A stretch of DNA of 62,978 nucleotides from Bacillota bacterium (GTDB lineage: Bacteria; Bacillota; Clostridia; Lachnospirales; Lachnospiraceae). Of this stretch, positions 6,969 through 15,505 are shown piece after piece. Position numbers and translations under genes: made by a program. Numbering within the stretch: position 1 is the first letter of the stretch; each line of letters begins with the position of its first letter. The DNA lies in contig JAEYJO010000002.1 in NCBI GenBank assembly GCA_023408815.1, positions 1-62,978 on the forward strand, given 5' to 3'. The notes beneath the pieces were generated by a model, which saw nothing but the letters and a program-made list of their open reading frames with translations, ran no database searches and had not been told where the DNA came from.

Positions 6969-9060
6969 AAGGGAGTTTAAGTCTTATTTTCAATCTTTCA
7001 TCGGATGCTTGTTCATCGGTATCATTTTATGCATTACCGGTATTTATGTGACGGTATATAACTTGCTTAGCGGCTATCCGAAGATTTCATACGCGCTTTC
7101 CGGCATTATATTTATTTTCATTATCAGTGTACCGATTCTGACGATGAGAATACTTGCTGAGGAGAGGAGACAAAAGACGGATCAGCTTATTTTGACTGCA
7201 CCCATATCGGTGGGTAAAATTGTAGCGGGCAAGTTTTTTGCGCTTGGGGCGGTATTTACTATCCCTGTTCTCATAATCTGTATATACCCGCTCGTATTGA
7301 GCATATTCGGAACGGTGTCCTTTTTGGAGGCTTATGTATCCATTTTTGCATTTTATCTGTACGGACTTACCTGTATCGCGATCGGTATTTTTATTTCCTC
7401 TTTGACGGAAAGTCAGGTGATTGCCGCAGTTATTTCCTTTGCCGTATTATTTCTGGGCTATGTGATGGCGGGAATATGCAATATGATTTCCACAACAGGA
7501 AATCTTCTTACGAAGATACTCAGAGCTTTCGACCTGATATCGCGTTTTGACAATATGGTGGAGGGAACTTTTGATTTAAAGAGCGTGGTTTATTATGTCA
7601 CGATTATTTTACTGGCGCTTTTTTTGACCACTCAGTCTATCCAGAAGAGGCGCTACAGCGTATCGGTAAAGAGCTTGAAAATAGGGGCGTACAGCTCCGC
7701 TATGGTGATAATATCCATTGCCGCTGCGGTGGCCTTGAATCTGCTCGTTTCAGAGATTCCGACTAAATATACGGCCTTTGATGTAACGGCGAATAAGCTG
7801 TTTTCACTGTCGGATGAAACGAAGGACTTGCTTGGAAAAGTGGAGGAGGACGTAACGATTTATGTTTTGTCCAATGAAAGCTCACAGGATACGACTTTGA
7901 AGAAGACGCTGGAGCAGTACGAGCAGCTTTCCGGCCATATAAAGATTTCTTATGTAGACCCGCTTGTTAATCCGAAGTTCTATACACAGTATACAGATGC
8001 TTCTGTATCGAGAAATAGTTTGATAGTAGTCAGCGATAAAAGAAATAAGGTGGTGGATTACAGCTCTGTTTTCGAAACGAGCGTGGATTATACGACCTAT
8101 GAAACGACGATAACAGGCTATGACGGGGAGGGGCAGATTTCAAGCGCTATTTCCTATGTGACCAGCGATAATATGCCGAAAATGTATGTGTTGGAAGGAC
8201 ATGGTGAACTGGCTTTTGAGACAGATTTTAATGATACGATAGCAAAGGCGAATATCGATTACGAATCCATTAATCTGTTGCAGTATGACAGCATTCCGGA
8301 AGACGCAGAAGGAATCATTATCAATGCTCCTACGTCCGATTTTTCCGAGGACGATATGAACAAGGTGTTGAATTATTTGCAAAACGGTGGAAATGCGCTG
8401 ATCATCAGCACATGGACGGATACGGATATGACGAATTTCTATAAGATCCTGGACTATTATAGTGTAGCTGTAGCAGACGGTCTGGTATTAGAGGGAGCCG
8501 AGGGTGCTTATTATCAAAGTCCTTTCTACATATTGCCTACGGTGGAATCGGACACGGTCACCAGTTCTTCCAGCGATTCCTATATATTTGCACCTTATGC
8601 ACAGGGATTCCTTTTGCCGGAAGATACGGGGGATGATTTATTTCTTACGCCCCTTCTTTCCACCAGTGACGAGGCTTATGCAAGAGCGGACGTGAACGGA
8701 ACGACGGATTATACGAAGCAGGAAGGTGATGTGGACGGTCCCTTTACCTTGGGAGTAAAAGCGGTAAAGACTAACGGTGAGACGCAGTCCACAGCAGTCA
8801 TTTATTCCAGCGAAAATTTGTTTACGGATGCGGCGGATTCAATGGTATCCGGTGCGAACATGAAGTTGTTTGCAGGCTCACTCGGTGAGATGACGGAGGA
8901 AACGGAGGGAATCGCTATTCCGGTTAAAAGCTATGAAGAAAGCTATCTGACTATCCCGCAGTCTTATATTATTTTACTAGGCCTTTTGGTTACAGTAATT
9001 ATGCCGTTAGCAGTTTTGGCAGGAGGATTCGTCGTTTGGTTAAAGCGAAGAAAGGCATAG
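6952..9060 (+). CDS. ABC permease fused to GldG-like auxiliary domain
   Basis: A 702-residue membrane protein. Residues 1 to about 235 form a six-helix ABC-2 permease (KREFKSYFQSF start, ERRQKTDQLIL cytoplasmic loop). A further helix near 245-265 leads into a long extracytoplasmic region (about 270-660) that matches the GldG/ABC-transporter auxiliary domain, with ITKLFSLSDET-like NKLFSLSDET and the LEGHGE motif. A final helix and a WLKRRK anchor end the protein. In gliding bacteria GldF and GldG are separate; here they are one chain. In Firmicutes the cargo is unknown. The gene overlaps its ATPase gene and is followed after nine bases by the DUF4340 gene. Confidence 0.88.
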   Translation: MTAIFKREFKSYFQSFIGCLFIGIILCITGIYVTVYNLLSGYPKISYALSGIIFIFIISVPILTMRILAEERRQKTDQLILTAPISVGKIVAGKFFALGAVFTIPVLIICIYPLVLSIFGTVSFLEAYVSIFAFYLYGLTCIAIGIFISSLTESQVIAAVISFAVLFLGYVMAGICNMISTTGNLLTKILRAFDLISRFDNMVEGTFDLKSVVYYVTIILLALFLTTQSIQKRRYSVSVKSLKIGAYSSAMVIISIAAAVALNLLVSEIPTKYTAFDVTANKLFSLSDETKDLLGKVEEDVTIYVLSNESSQDTTLKKTLEQYEQLSGHIKISYVDPLVNPKFYTQYTDASVSRNSLIVVSDKRNKVVDYSSVFETSVDYTTYETTITGYDGEGQISSAISYVTSDNMPKMYVLEGHGELAFETDFNDTIAKANIDYESINLLQYDSIPEDAEGIIINAPTSDFSEDDMNKVLNYLQNGGNALIISTWTDTDMTNFYKILDYYSVAVADGLVLEGAEGAYYQSPFYILPTVESDTVTSSSSDSYIFAPYAQGFLLPEDTGDDLFLTPLLSTSDEAYARADVNGTTDYTKQEGDVDGPFTLGVKAVKTNGETQSTAVIYSSENLFTDAADSMVSGANMKLFAGSLGEMTEETEGIAIPVKSYEESYLTIPQSYIILLGLLVTVIMPLAVLAGGFVVWLKRRKA

Positions 9061-9069
9061 GGAAGTATT

Positions 9070-9663
9070 ATGAAAAAACAGAAAATACAATTAATAGTCA
9101 TTCTGATTCTTCTCATTGCAACAGCTGCCGCGTATGCCGGAGTGAGATATTATAATAACAACCATACGGAGGAAGAAGAGACTGCATCATATACTATGAC
9201 GCAGGACGATGCGTCTTCCGTAAAGGCACTTTCCCTGATAAACGATAATGGGGAGCTTTCCTTTACGAAGGAGGGTGATATCTGGTATGAAAACAGCGAT
9301 AAAACAGTGAGCATAGATGCAGGAGCACTGGAAAATATTATTGAAGAGGCGGTTTCCGTTACCAGCGAGGATGTAATTGAAAATGTGGAGGATATGTCCC
9401 AGTACGGTCTGGACGATCCTGAGATTACGGTAACCTATACTGCGGAGAACGGAAATATTACATTGGAAATAGGGGATTATAATTCTGCTGTGTCTAAATA
9501 TTACGTTTGCGTGAAGGGGGAGAACATGGTTTATACCATGGATAGCACTGCGAGAGATTCCTTTACGAAAAGTCTGGATGATTTGAAGACAGTTGAGACG
9601 GAAACGCTGGATAGTGAAAGTACCGACGCGGACGGAGAAAGCCTTGGGACGGATGGGGAATAG
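9070..9663 (+). CDS. DUF4340 domain-containing membrane-anchored protein
   Basis: A 197-residue protein with a single N-terminal membrane helix (residues 6-26) and an extracytoplasmic domain of the DUF4340 type, including the hallmark YGLDDPEITVTYT stretch near residues 115-127 and a GDYNSAVSKYYV segment. The C-terminal tail is acidic and low in complexity. DUF4340 proteins accompany GldG-type ABC systems in many bacteria, which fits the gene immediately upstream; the function is not known. It is shorter than many family members, which carry two or more domain copies. A strong terminator 50 bases on ends the operon. Confidence 0.85.
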   Translation: MKKQKIQLIVILILLIATAAAYAGVRYYNNNHTEEEETASYTMTQDDASSVKALSLINDNGELSFTKEGDIWYENSDKTVSIDAGALENIIEEAVSVTSEDVIENVEDMSQYGLDDPEITVTYTAENGNITLEIGDYNSAVSKYYVCVKGENMVYTMDSTARDSFTKSLDDLKTVETETLDSESTDADGESLGTDGE

Positions 9664-9713
9664 AAACATTTTAGAAATCCCATGATTGTTAAGGAAAAGA
9701 TAATTGAATATAG

Positions 9714-9752
9714 ATATCCCATGTATAGGCGTTTGGTACATGGGATATTTTT
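9714..9752 (+). terminator. terminator of the ABC/DUF4340 operon
   Basis: A perfect 12-bp stem, ATATCCCATGTA (9714-9725) with TACATGGGATAT (9737-9748), an 11-nt loop, and a T run. Confidence 0.92.
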
Positions 9753-10046
9753 GTTATGGCACGGCTGAAGTGCAAGTGAAAAATTCTCACCCAATACGCC
9801 TATTCGCTGATGACTTTCTGCCTTTTAGACGATAATTTTCCAATTGTCCTTCGCAGGGCTTGTTTCCGTGATCGTATTCCAGACAGGAAGCTTGTTTTTT
9901 TAGAGATACATTCCCTCAAATACGGAAAAAGTTGTAGGAAATGCCTTGATTTCCTCTTAGGTTTATGTAAAAATAATACTTGCTGATAATGACAAAATGT
10001 TAACAATATCGGCAAGCCTAGGAGAGATAAAGACGAGGAGGGCGCT
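9753..10046. other. intergenic region before the hydrogenase gene
   Basis: No supportable gene or RNA. The ribosome site GAGGAGGG lies at its right end. AT-rich bases around 9960-10010 should hold the promoter, but I find no convincing -35/-10 pair. Confidence 0.5.
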
Positions 10047-11522
10047 ATGAGAGGTATCGATACACAAGTGCGAAAAATTCGTAGACGCATATTTAAAGAG
10101 GTTGCGAATCTGGCATATCATTCGAAGGATCTGATCAATGATGTGGAGGCGCTGCCATATAAAATTGTAGATTATGATGAGTCTCCTTACGGAAGCGTAT
10201 ATAGGGAACGGGCTATCGTGGGAGAGAGAATCAGGCTCGCCATGGGACTTTCCCTAAGATCTGAGAACGTTCCGGTACACGTCACCCAAGGGTTGGCGGA
10301 GAGCGATATCGATGAGAAATATTACGAACCGCCGCTGATGCAAGTCATTCCTTCCGCCTGCAATGCATGTCCGGAGAACCGTTATGAGGTGACGGATAAA
10401 TGTATGGGCTGTCTTGCCCACCCCTGCAGAGAGGTATGTCCCAAAGGTGCTGTATCCATGAAGGACGGAAAGTCTATCATCGATCAGGAAAAATGCATTA
10501 AATGCGGCAAGTGCAAGACGGTTTGCCCTTATGATGCTATTTCACATCAGATAAGGCCGTGTCTGTCTGCCTGCGGAGTGAATGCGATAAAAAACGACAC
10601 GAGGGGAAGAGCGATAATCGACAATGATTTGTGCGTATCCTGCGGGCAATGTATGGTAAATTGTCCCTTCGGTGCGATTGCTGATAAATCGCAGGTATTC
10701 CAGCTAATTAGAGCTTTGCAGTCTGGACGGAAAATCATAGCTCAGGTGGCTCCGGCCTTTGTCGGACAGTTTGGAGCGAAAGTGACACCCGACAGAATCA
10801 AGACAGCTTTGAAGGAGCTTGGTTTTTATGACGTATATGAGACGGCTATAGGAGCCGATATGGGAGCCATGGCGGAAGCCGAGCATTACGTTCATGCTGT
10901 GACTACGGGAGAGCTGCCTTTCCTGCTGACCTCCTGCTGTCCTTCATGGTCGGTGCTGGCTAAGAAATTTTTTCCGGAGACTATCGATAAAATATCCAAC
11001 GAGCTGACACCTATGGTGGCTACAGCCCGCAAGATAAAGGAGGACCATCCGGATGCAAGTGTAGTATTCATCGGACCTTGTGCCTCGAAAAAGCTGGAGG
11101 CCTCGAGAAGAACCGTCCGTTCGGACGTAGATTTCGTCATTACCTTTGAAGAGCTTTCCGGAATGTTTGAAGCGAAGGAAATTGTGTTAGCTGATGTAGA
11201 GGTATCGGATAAGCTGGAAGACGCTACGGGAGCAGGACGAGGTTACGGTGTCGCAGGCGGTGTGGCCAGCGCTATCGAGGAATGCATCCGGGAATATTAT
11301 CCCGATGTGGAGGTGCGCATTGAACATGCGGAAAGCCTTGCGGAATGTAAAAAGATGCTTATGCTGGCCAAGGCGGGCAAGAAGGACGGCTGTCTGATCG
11401 AGGGCATGGCATGTCCGGGAGGCTGTATCGCCGGAGCAGGAACCAACATCGCAATTCCTCAGGCGGCGAGAGAAGTAGCGGGCTTCAAGGCTGCGGCGGC
11501 GAAGAAGATACCCGATATGTAA
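10047..11522 (+). CDS. monomeric [FeFe] hydrogenase, group B-like
   Basis: A 491-residue protein for reversible proton reduction with ferredoxin. The N-terminal half carries ferredoxin-type Cys clusters (CMGC, CIKCGKCKTVCP, CVSCGQCMVNCP). The C-terminal H-cluster domain shows motif L1 TSCCPSW, motif L2 GPCASKKLE and motif L3 EGMACPGGC. In classical group A enzymes L2 begins MPC and L3 ends GGG; here Met is replaced by Gly and the last motif reads AGAG, which is the pattern of group B clostridial enzymes. No maturase gene is nearby. GAGGAGGG precedes the ATG. The hydrogenase role is inferred; group B activity is less well studied. Confidence 0.88.
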   Translation: MRGIDTQVRKIRRRIFKEVANLAYHSKDLINDVEALPYKIVDYDESPYGSVYRERAIVGERIRLAMGLSLRSENVPVHVTQGLAESDIDEKYYEPPLMQVIPSACNACPENRYEVTDKCMGCLAHPCREVCPKGAVSMKDGKSIIDQEKCIKCGKCKTVCPYDAISHQIRPCLSACGVNAIKNDTRGRAIIDNDLCVSCGQCMVNCPFGAIADKSQVFQLIRALQSGRKIIAQVAPAFVGQFGAKVTPDRIKTALKELGFYDVYETAIGADMGAMAEAEHYVHAVTTGELPFLLTSCCPSWSVLAKKFFPETIDKISNELTPMVATARKIKEDHPDASVVFIGPCASKKLEASRRTVRSDVDFVITFEELSGMFEAKEIVLADVEVSDKLEDATGAGRGYGVAGGVASAIEECIREYYPDVEVRIEHAESLAECKKMLMLAKAGKKDGCLIEGMACPGGCIAGAGTNIAIPQAAREVAGFKAAAAKKIPDM

Positions 11523-11601
11523 AAATAAAGGATGAAAACAAGGAAGTCAATGAGTACAAAACACTCACTGAACAGTTACAAGAAAGCAGAGGAATAAATA
11601 A

Positions 11602-13056
11602 ATGTCCAAAATAAGAACACGGTATGCGCCCAGCCCTACGGGACGCATGCACGTAGGCAATTTAAGAACGGCGCTATATGCTTATCTCATAGCAAAGCAT
11701 GAGGGCGGAGATTTCATTTTGAGGATTGAAGATACGGATCAGGAGCGCTTTGTAGAGGGTGCAGTGGAAATCATCTACCGTACTTTGGAAAAAACGGGGC
11801 TTTTACACGACGAAGGTCCGGATAAGGATGGCGGAGTGGGACCTTATGTGCAGAGTGAGAGGCAGTCAAACGGAATCTATTTGGAATATGCGAAGAAGCT
11901 GATTGAAAAAAGAGAGGCATATTATTGCTTCTGCGATAGAGAAAGGCTGGCGACCCTTACCCAGACTGTTGCCGGAAAAGAAATCAACATTTACGATAAG
12001 CACTGCCTGCATTTGTCCAAGGAGGAAGTGGAAACGAAGTTAGCTTCGGGTATTCCCTACGTAATCAGACAGAACAATCCGACCGAAGGGACTACCACCT
12101 TTCATGATGAAATCTATGGAGATATTTCGGTTGATAATGCAGAACTGGACGATATGGTTTTGATCAAATCCGACGGTTATCCTACCTATAATTTTGCAAA
12201 TGTGGTAGACGACCATTTGATGGGAATCACACATGTGGTAAGAGGAAATGAATACCTTTCTTCTTCTCCGAAATATAACCGCCTTTATGACGCCTTTGGC
12301 TGGGAGGTTCCGGTATATGTTCACTGTCCGCTAATTACGGACGAAGAGCATCACAAGCTTTCCAAACGCTGCGGGCATTCTTCCTATGAGGATTTGATCG
12401 AGCAGGGATTTTTGTCGGAGGCTATCGTTAACTTTGTAGCACTCCTGGGGTGGAGCCCGGAGGGCAACGAAGAGATTTTCTCCCTTGAAGAGTTGGTAAA
12501 AGTATTCGATTACAAACATTTATCCAAATCGCCCGCTGTTTTTGATTATACCAAATTAAAATGGATGAACGGCGAATATATGAAGGCAATGGAGTTCGAT
12601 AAGTTCTACGGAATGGCAGAACCTTTTTTAAAGGAAGCGATATCAAAAGATTTGGACTTGAAGGCAATCGCACAGATGATCAAGACAAGAATCGAAGTAT
12701 TCCCTGACATAAAGGAAATGGTAGATTTCTTTGGAGAGCTTCCGGCATACGAGACGGCGATGTATGTTCATAAGAAAATGAAGACCACGGAAGAAACGTC
12801 TCTGGAGGTATTAGAAGAAGTGCTTCCTATTATTGAAGCGCAGGATTCGTTCGATAACGATTCCCTTTATCAGATGCTGGTTTCCTACGTAGAGAAAAAA
12901 GGCTGTAAAAACGGCTATGCAATGTGGCCGATCAGAACCGCTGTATCCGGCAAACAGATGACGCCTGCCGGAGCGACGGAAATTATGGAAATTCTCGGGA
13001 AAGAGGAATCCATAAGCCGCATTAAGAAAGGCATCGAGTTATTGAAGAATGCCTGA
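11602..13056 (+). CDS. gltX: glutamate-tRNA ligase
   Basis: A 484-residue class I aminoacyl-tRNA synthetase that charges tRNA-Glu (and possibly tRNA-Gln in organisms using the amidotransferase route). The HIGH motif appears as PSPTGRMHVGNLRTAL at residues 9-24 and the KMSKS-type loop as HHKLSKRCG near residue 250. Length and order fit bacterial GluRS. It lies 79 bases after the hydrogenase gene on the same strand, with its last bases overlapping the helicase start (ATGCCTGA), so the pair is probably translationally coupled. Confidence 0.95.
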   Translation: MSKIRTRYAPSPTGRMHVGNLRTALYAYLIAKHEGGDFILRIEDTDQERFVEGAVEIIYRTLEKTGLLHDEGPDKDGGVGPYVQSERQSNGIYLEYAKKLIEKREAYYCFCDRERLATLTQTVAGKEINIYDKHCLHLSKEEVETKLASGIPYVIRQNNPTEGTTTFHDEIYGDISVDNAELDDMVLIKSDGYPTYNFANVVDDHLMGITHVVRGNEYLSSSPKYNRLYDAFGWEVPVYVHCPLITDEEHHKLSKRCGHSSYEDLIEQGFLSEAIVNFVALLGWSPEGNEEIFSLEELVKVFDYKHLSKSPAVFDYTKLKWMNGEYMKAMEFDKFYGMAEPFLKEAISKDLDLKAIAQMIKTRIEVFPDIKEMVDFFGELPAYETAMYVHKKMKTTEETSLEVLEEVLPIIEAQDSFDNDSLYQMLVSYVEKKGCKNGYAMWPIRTAVSGKQMTPAGATEIMEILGKEESISRIKKGIELLKNA

Positions 13057-14920
13057 ACAAAGAAGCAACAGGGCACAGGCCCAAGCCATAGAGCACGCTT
13101 CCGGTCCCATGCAGGTTCTCGCGGGACCGGGAAGCGGCAAAACCTATCTTACTATTCGCCGGATTCGTCATCTGATTCGGCATCACGGGATTTCTCCCGA
13201 CAAAATTCTCGTTATTACTTTTACAAAGGCTGCGGCACAGGAGATGAAGGAACGCTTCTTAGTACTTACCGGACATGCCTATCCGGAGGTTCATTTTGGA
13301 ACCTTTCATTCCGTATATTATCATATACTGAGGCAGTCGGGAAATCCGGACTTAAAGTTGGCATCGGCGGCAGATAAACGTAAATATTTAACACATATTC
13401 TTCGTATGATAGAAAGCGGGGAAGAAAACAATGCAGAGCTTTACCAAAGTGTGCTAAAGGCCATAAGCGCCGTTAAAAACCTTTCTACGATTTCTGGGGC
13501 CTCAGAAATCATAAGGAATCACGGCGAAGAGCTGGAACAGCAATTTCCATACATATATGAAGAATACTGCCGTATTATGGAGGAAGAACGCAAGATAGAT
13601 TTCGATGACATGATTCTCCTGTGCGATAAGCTCCTGGCACATAATCCCGACGTTCTTACCTTCTGGCAAAATGCATTTTTTCACATCATGGTCGATGAAT
13701 TTCAAGACATCTCCCCTTTGCAGTATCAGATTATACGCCGTCTGTCACTTCCGCAGAACAACCTTTTTATCGTGGGAGACGACGACCAGTCTATATATGG
13801 CTTTCGAGGTGCAGGACCGGATATTATGAGGCAGTTTATGAGCGATTATGGAGAGGCCAGGCAGCTTACGCTGGGTATTAATTATAGGTGTGCCGAGGAG
13901 ATTGTGGAAGCAGCGCAAATAGTCATTGAGGATAATAAGAACCGTTTTTCCAAGGAACTTACAGCAAATAAAAAGAGAGAGGGAAAGAAAAAGGAGGCGG
14001 TAAAAATCTCTTCTTTTGCGGATATGGAAGAGGAACATAACTATCTTATGGAGAAGCTGAAGGAAATGACCAAAGAGGAGCTGTCTCAAAGTGCTGTCAT
14101 ATACCGCACCAATGCGGAGGCAGGTGCGCTGTCCAGAAAACTTGCTGCTGATAACATTCCTTTTTATGCAAAGAATAACATTGATAATATTTTTGAAACA
14201 CCCATAGCGCGGGATCTCTTTTCTTACCTTTCCTTTGCGGAAGCTATTTTCAAAAAGGGAGAAGGCGGGAGTGCAGGCGGTCTGCGAGGAGATTTTTATC
14301 GCATTATGAATAAGCCGTCCAGATATATCCATAGGCAGGCGGCGGGAGAGCCCGTGGTTACCGAGAGATTATTGCTGGATTATTATGATAAGAAGCCATA
14401 TATGCAGGAAACGATACGAAAACTTTGGGCGGATTTAGGTATGCTTTCAACCCTGCGCCCCTATCTTGCTGTGGATTATATTCGTAAGAATATGGGATAT
14501 GAGGAATATTTATGCGGTGGGAAAGAGAAAGAAAAGAGGGAAGAAATAATAGAGCTTTTAGAAGAGCTGCAAAAATCGGCGGCAAGTCTGCGCAGCTTTA
14601 CGGAGTGGAAGGACTACGTGCAGGAATATATGTGTATGCTTCATAAAAAAGAAAATACAGAAAATAAAGTACAGGAAGGGATCCGGCTGCTTACCATGCA
14701 TATGTCCAAAGGACTGGAATATACGAGGGTCTATCTTCCCGATATAAGAAAGGGAGCGATACCTAATCGAAAAGCACTTTCACCAGAGGCGGTTGAGGAG
14801 GAACGGAGACTTTTCTATGTGGCTATGACCAGGGCGAAGGAATATTTAGAAATATTGTATTATGGGGAACCATCCCCTTTTATCGGGAAATTAAAAGAGA
14901 CTCTCGAAGCAAAAGCCTGA
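13049..14920 (+). CDS. UvrD/PcrA-family ATP-dependent helicase
   Basis: A 623-residue superfamily 1A DNA helicase. Motif I is AGPGSGKTYLT (residues 25-35), motif Ia ITFTKAAA, motif II DEFQDISPLQ, motif III GDDDQSIYGFRGA, motif IV NYRC, motif V LTMHMSKGLEY and motif VI VAMTRAKEYL. All core motifs are intact. It is about 100 residues shorter than PcrA, lacking the usual C-terminal tail and some of the 2B domain, so it is a paralogue rather than the housekeeping PcrA. It overlaps the end of gltX by 8 bases. Confidence 0.92.
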   Translation: MPEQRSNRAQAQAIEHASGPMQVLAGPGSGKTYLTIRRIRHLIRHHGISPDKILVITFTKAAAQEMKERFLVLTGHAYPEVHFGTFHSVYYHILRQSGNPDLKLASAADKRKYLTHILRMIESGEENNAELYQSVLKAISAVKNLSTISGASEIIRNHGEELEQQFPYIYEEYCRIMEEERKIDFDDMILLCDKLLAHNPDVLTFWQNAFFHIMVDEFQDISPLQYQIIRRLSLPQNNLFIVGDDDQSIYGFRGAGPDIMRQFMSDYGEARQLTLGINYRCAEEIVEAAQIVIEDNKNRFSKELTANKKREGKKKEAVKISSFADMEEEHNYLMEKLKEMTKEELSQSAVIYRTNAEAGALSRKLAADNIPFYAKNNIDNIFETPIARDLFSYLSFAEAIFKKGEGGSAGGLRGDFYRIMNKPSRYIHRQAAGEPVVTERLLLDYYDKKPYMQETIRKLWADLGMLSTLRPYLAVDYIRKNMGYEEYLCGGKEKEKREEIIELLEELQKSAASLRSFTEWKDYVQEYMCMLHKKENTENKVQEGIRLLTMHMSKGLEYTRVYLPDIRKGAIPNRKALSPEAVEEERRLFYVAMTRAKEYLEILYYGEPSPFIGKLKETLEAKA

Positions 14921-14985
14921 TTACAGAGCCTTTGGCCGGAGAGTCACATATTACCATTATGATTATTACCATAAAAACAGAACAG

Positions 14986-15321
14986 TTATTCTACAAATTC
15001 ATCGAATTCCACATTATCAAGATATTCGTCAAAGGCGTCGGCAACCAATTCATATTCGTCATCATCTTCGATATATAATAGCTCCGGCTCGGCGTTAACG
15101 TCGTTCTTATCTTCGAAATAACGGTAGAACCACACTTCTCCGTCTGTATTTTGTCCGTTTTCATCCAGCGGCAAAAGTACGATATAATCTTTTCCCTGCG
15201 ATTCCAGAATTGTCACAACTGCGCAGACAACATGGGTGCCGTCCTCCAAGTCGAGCTCAACGGTCATTTCCTCATCGTTTAATTCTTCAGTCTCTGTCCG
15301 GTTATTCAATTCTTTGTCCAT
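14986..15321 (-). CDS. DUF1292 domain-containing protein
   Basis: A 111-residue, very acidic protein of the DUF1292 (YrzB) type. After a short charged lead the core reads VELDLEDGTHVVCAVV, ILESQGKDYIVLLPLDENG, and VWFYRY, a small beta-barrel-like domain; the C-terminal 40 residues are Asp/Glu-rich. DUF1292 genes usually sit near yrzL/ruvX in Firmicutes; here it is alone, convergent with the helicase gene. AAAGGAG lies before the ATG. The function is not known. Confidence 0.85.
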   Translation of the reverse strand: MDKELNNRTETEELNDEEMTVELDLEDGTHVVCAVVTILESQGKDYIVLLPLDENGQNTDGEVWFYRYFEDKNDVNAEPELLYIEDDDEYELVADAFDEYLDNVEFDEFVE

Positions 15322-15411
15322 AGAAACTCCTTTCCCCTACCGGTAGTTATTTACTAGTCATGTTCTTATTGTACTAGCCAGTAGAACATTAATCAATAAT
15401 TTTTCTGTATT

Positions 15412-15442
15412 TTTACACATAAAAAATTTTTTATGGTATACT
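15412..15442 (+). promoter_or_regulatory. sigma-A type promoter of the GH13-like gene
   Basis: TTTACA at 15412 and TATACT at 15437 with a long spacer of 19 bases, helped by a TGn-extended -10 (TGGTATACT). It lies 64 bases before the start codon. Confidence 0.6.
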
Positions 15443-15505
15443 TTAAGGGCGGTGCAGTAAAAGCATACGAAAAATGACTGCGGATATTAACGGATGGAGG
15501 AGAAC

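Noticed and set aside
1..9700. Accessory left region considered as prophage or integrative element
   Set aside because: No integrase, terminase, capsid, relaxase or attachment-site repeats are visible.
13745..14332. Antisense frame of 195 codons inside the helicase gene
   Set aside because: It is the shadow of a coding region with intact helicase motifs on the other strand and has no ribosome site.
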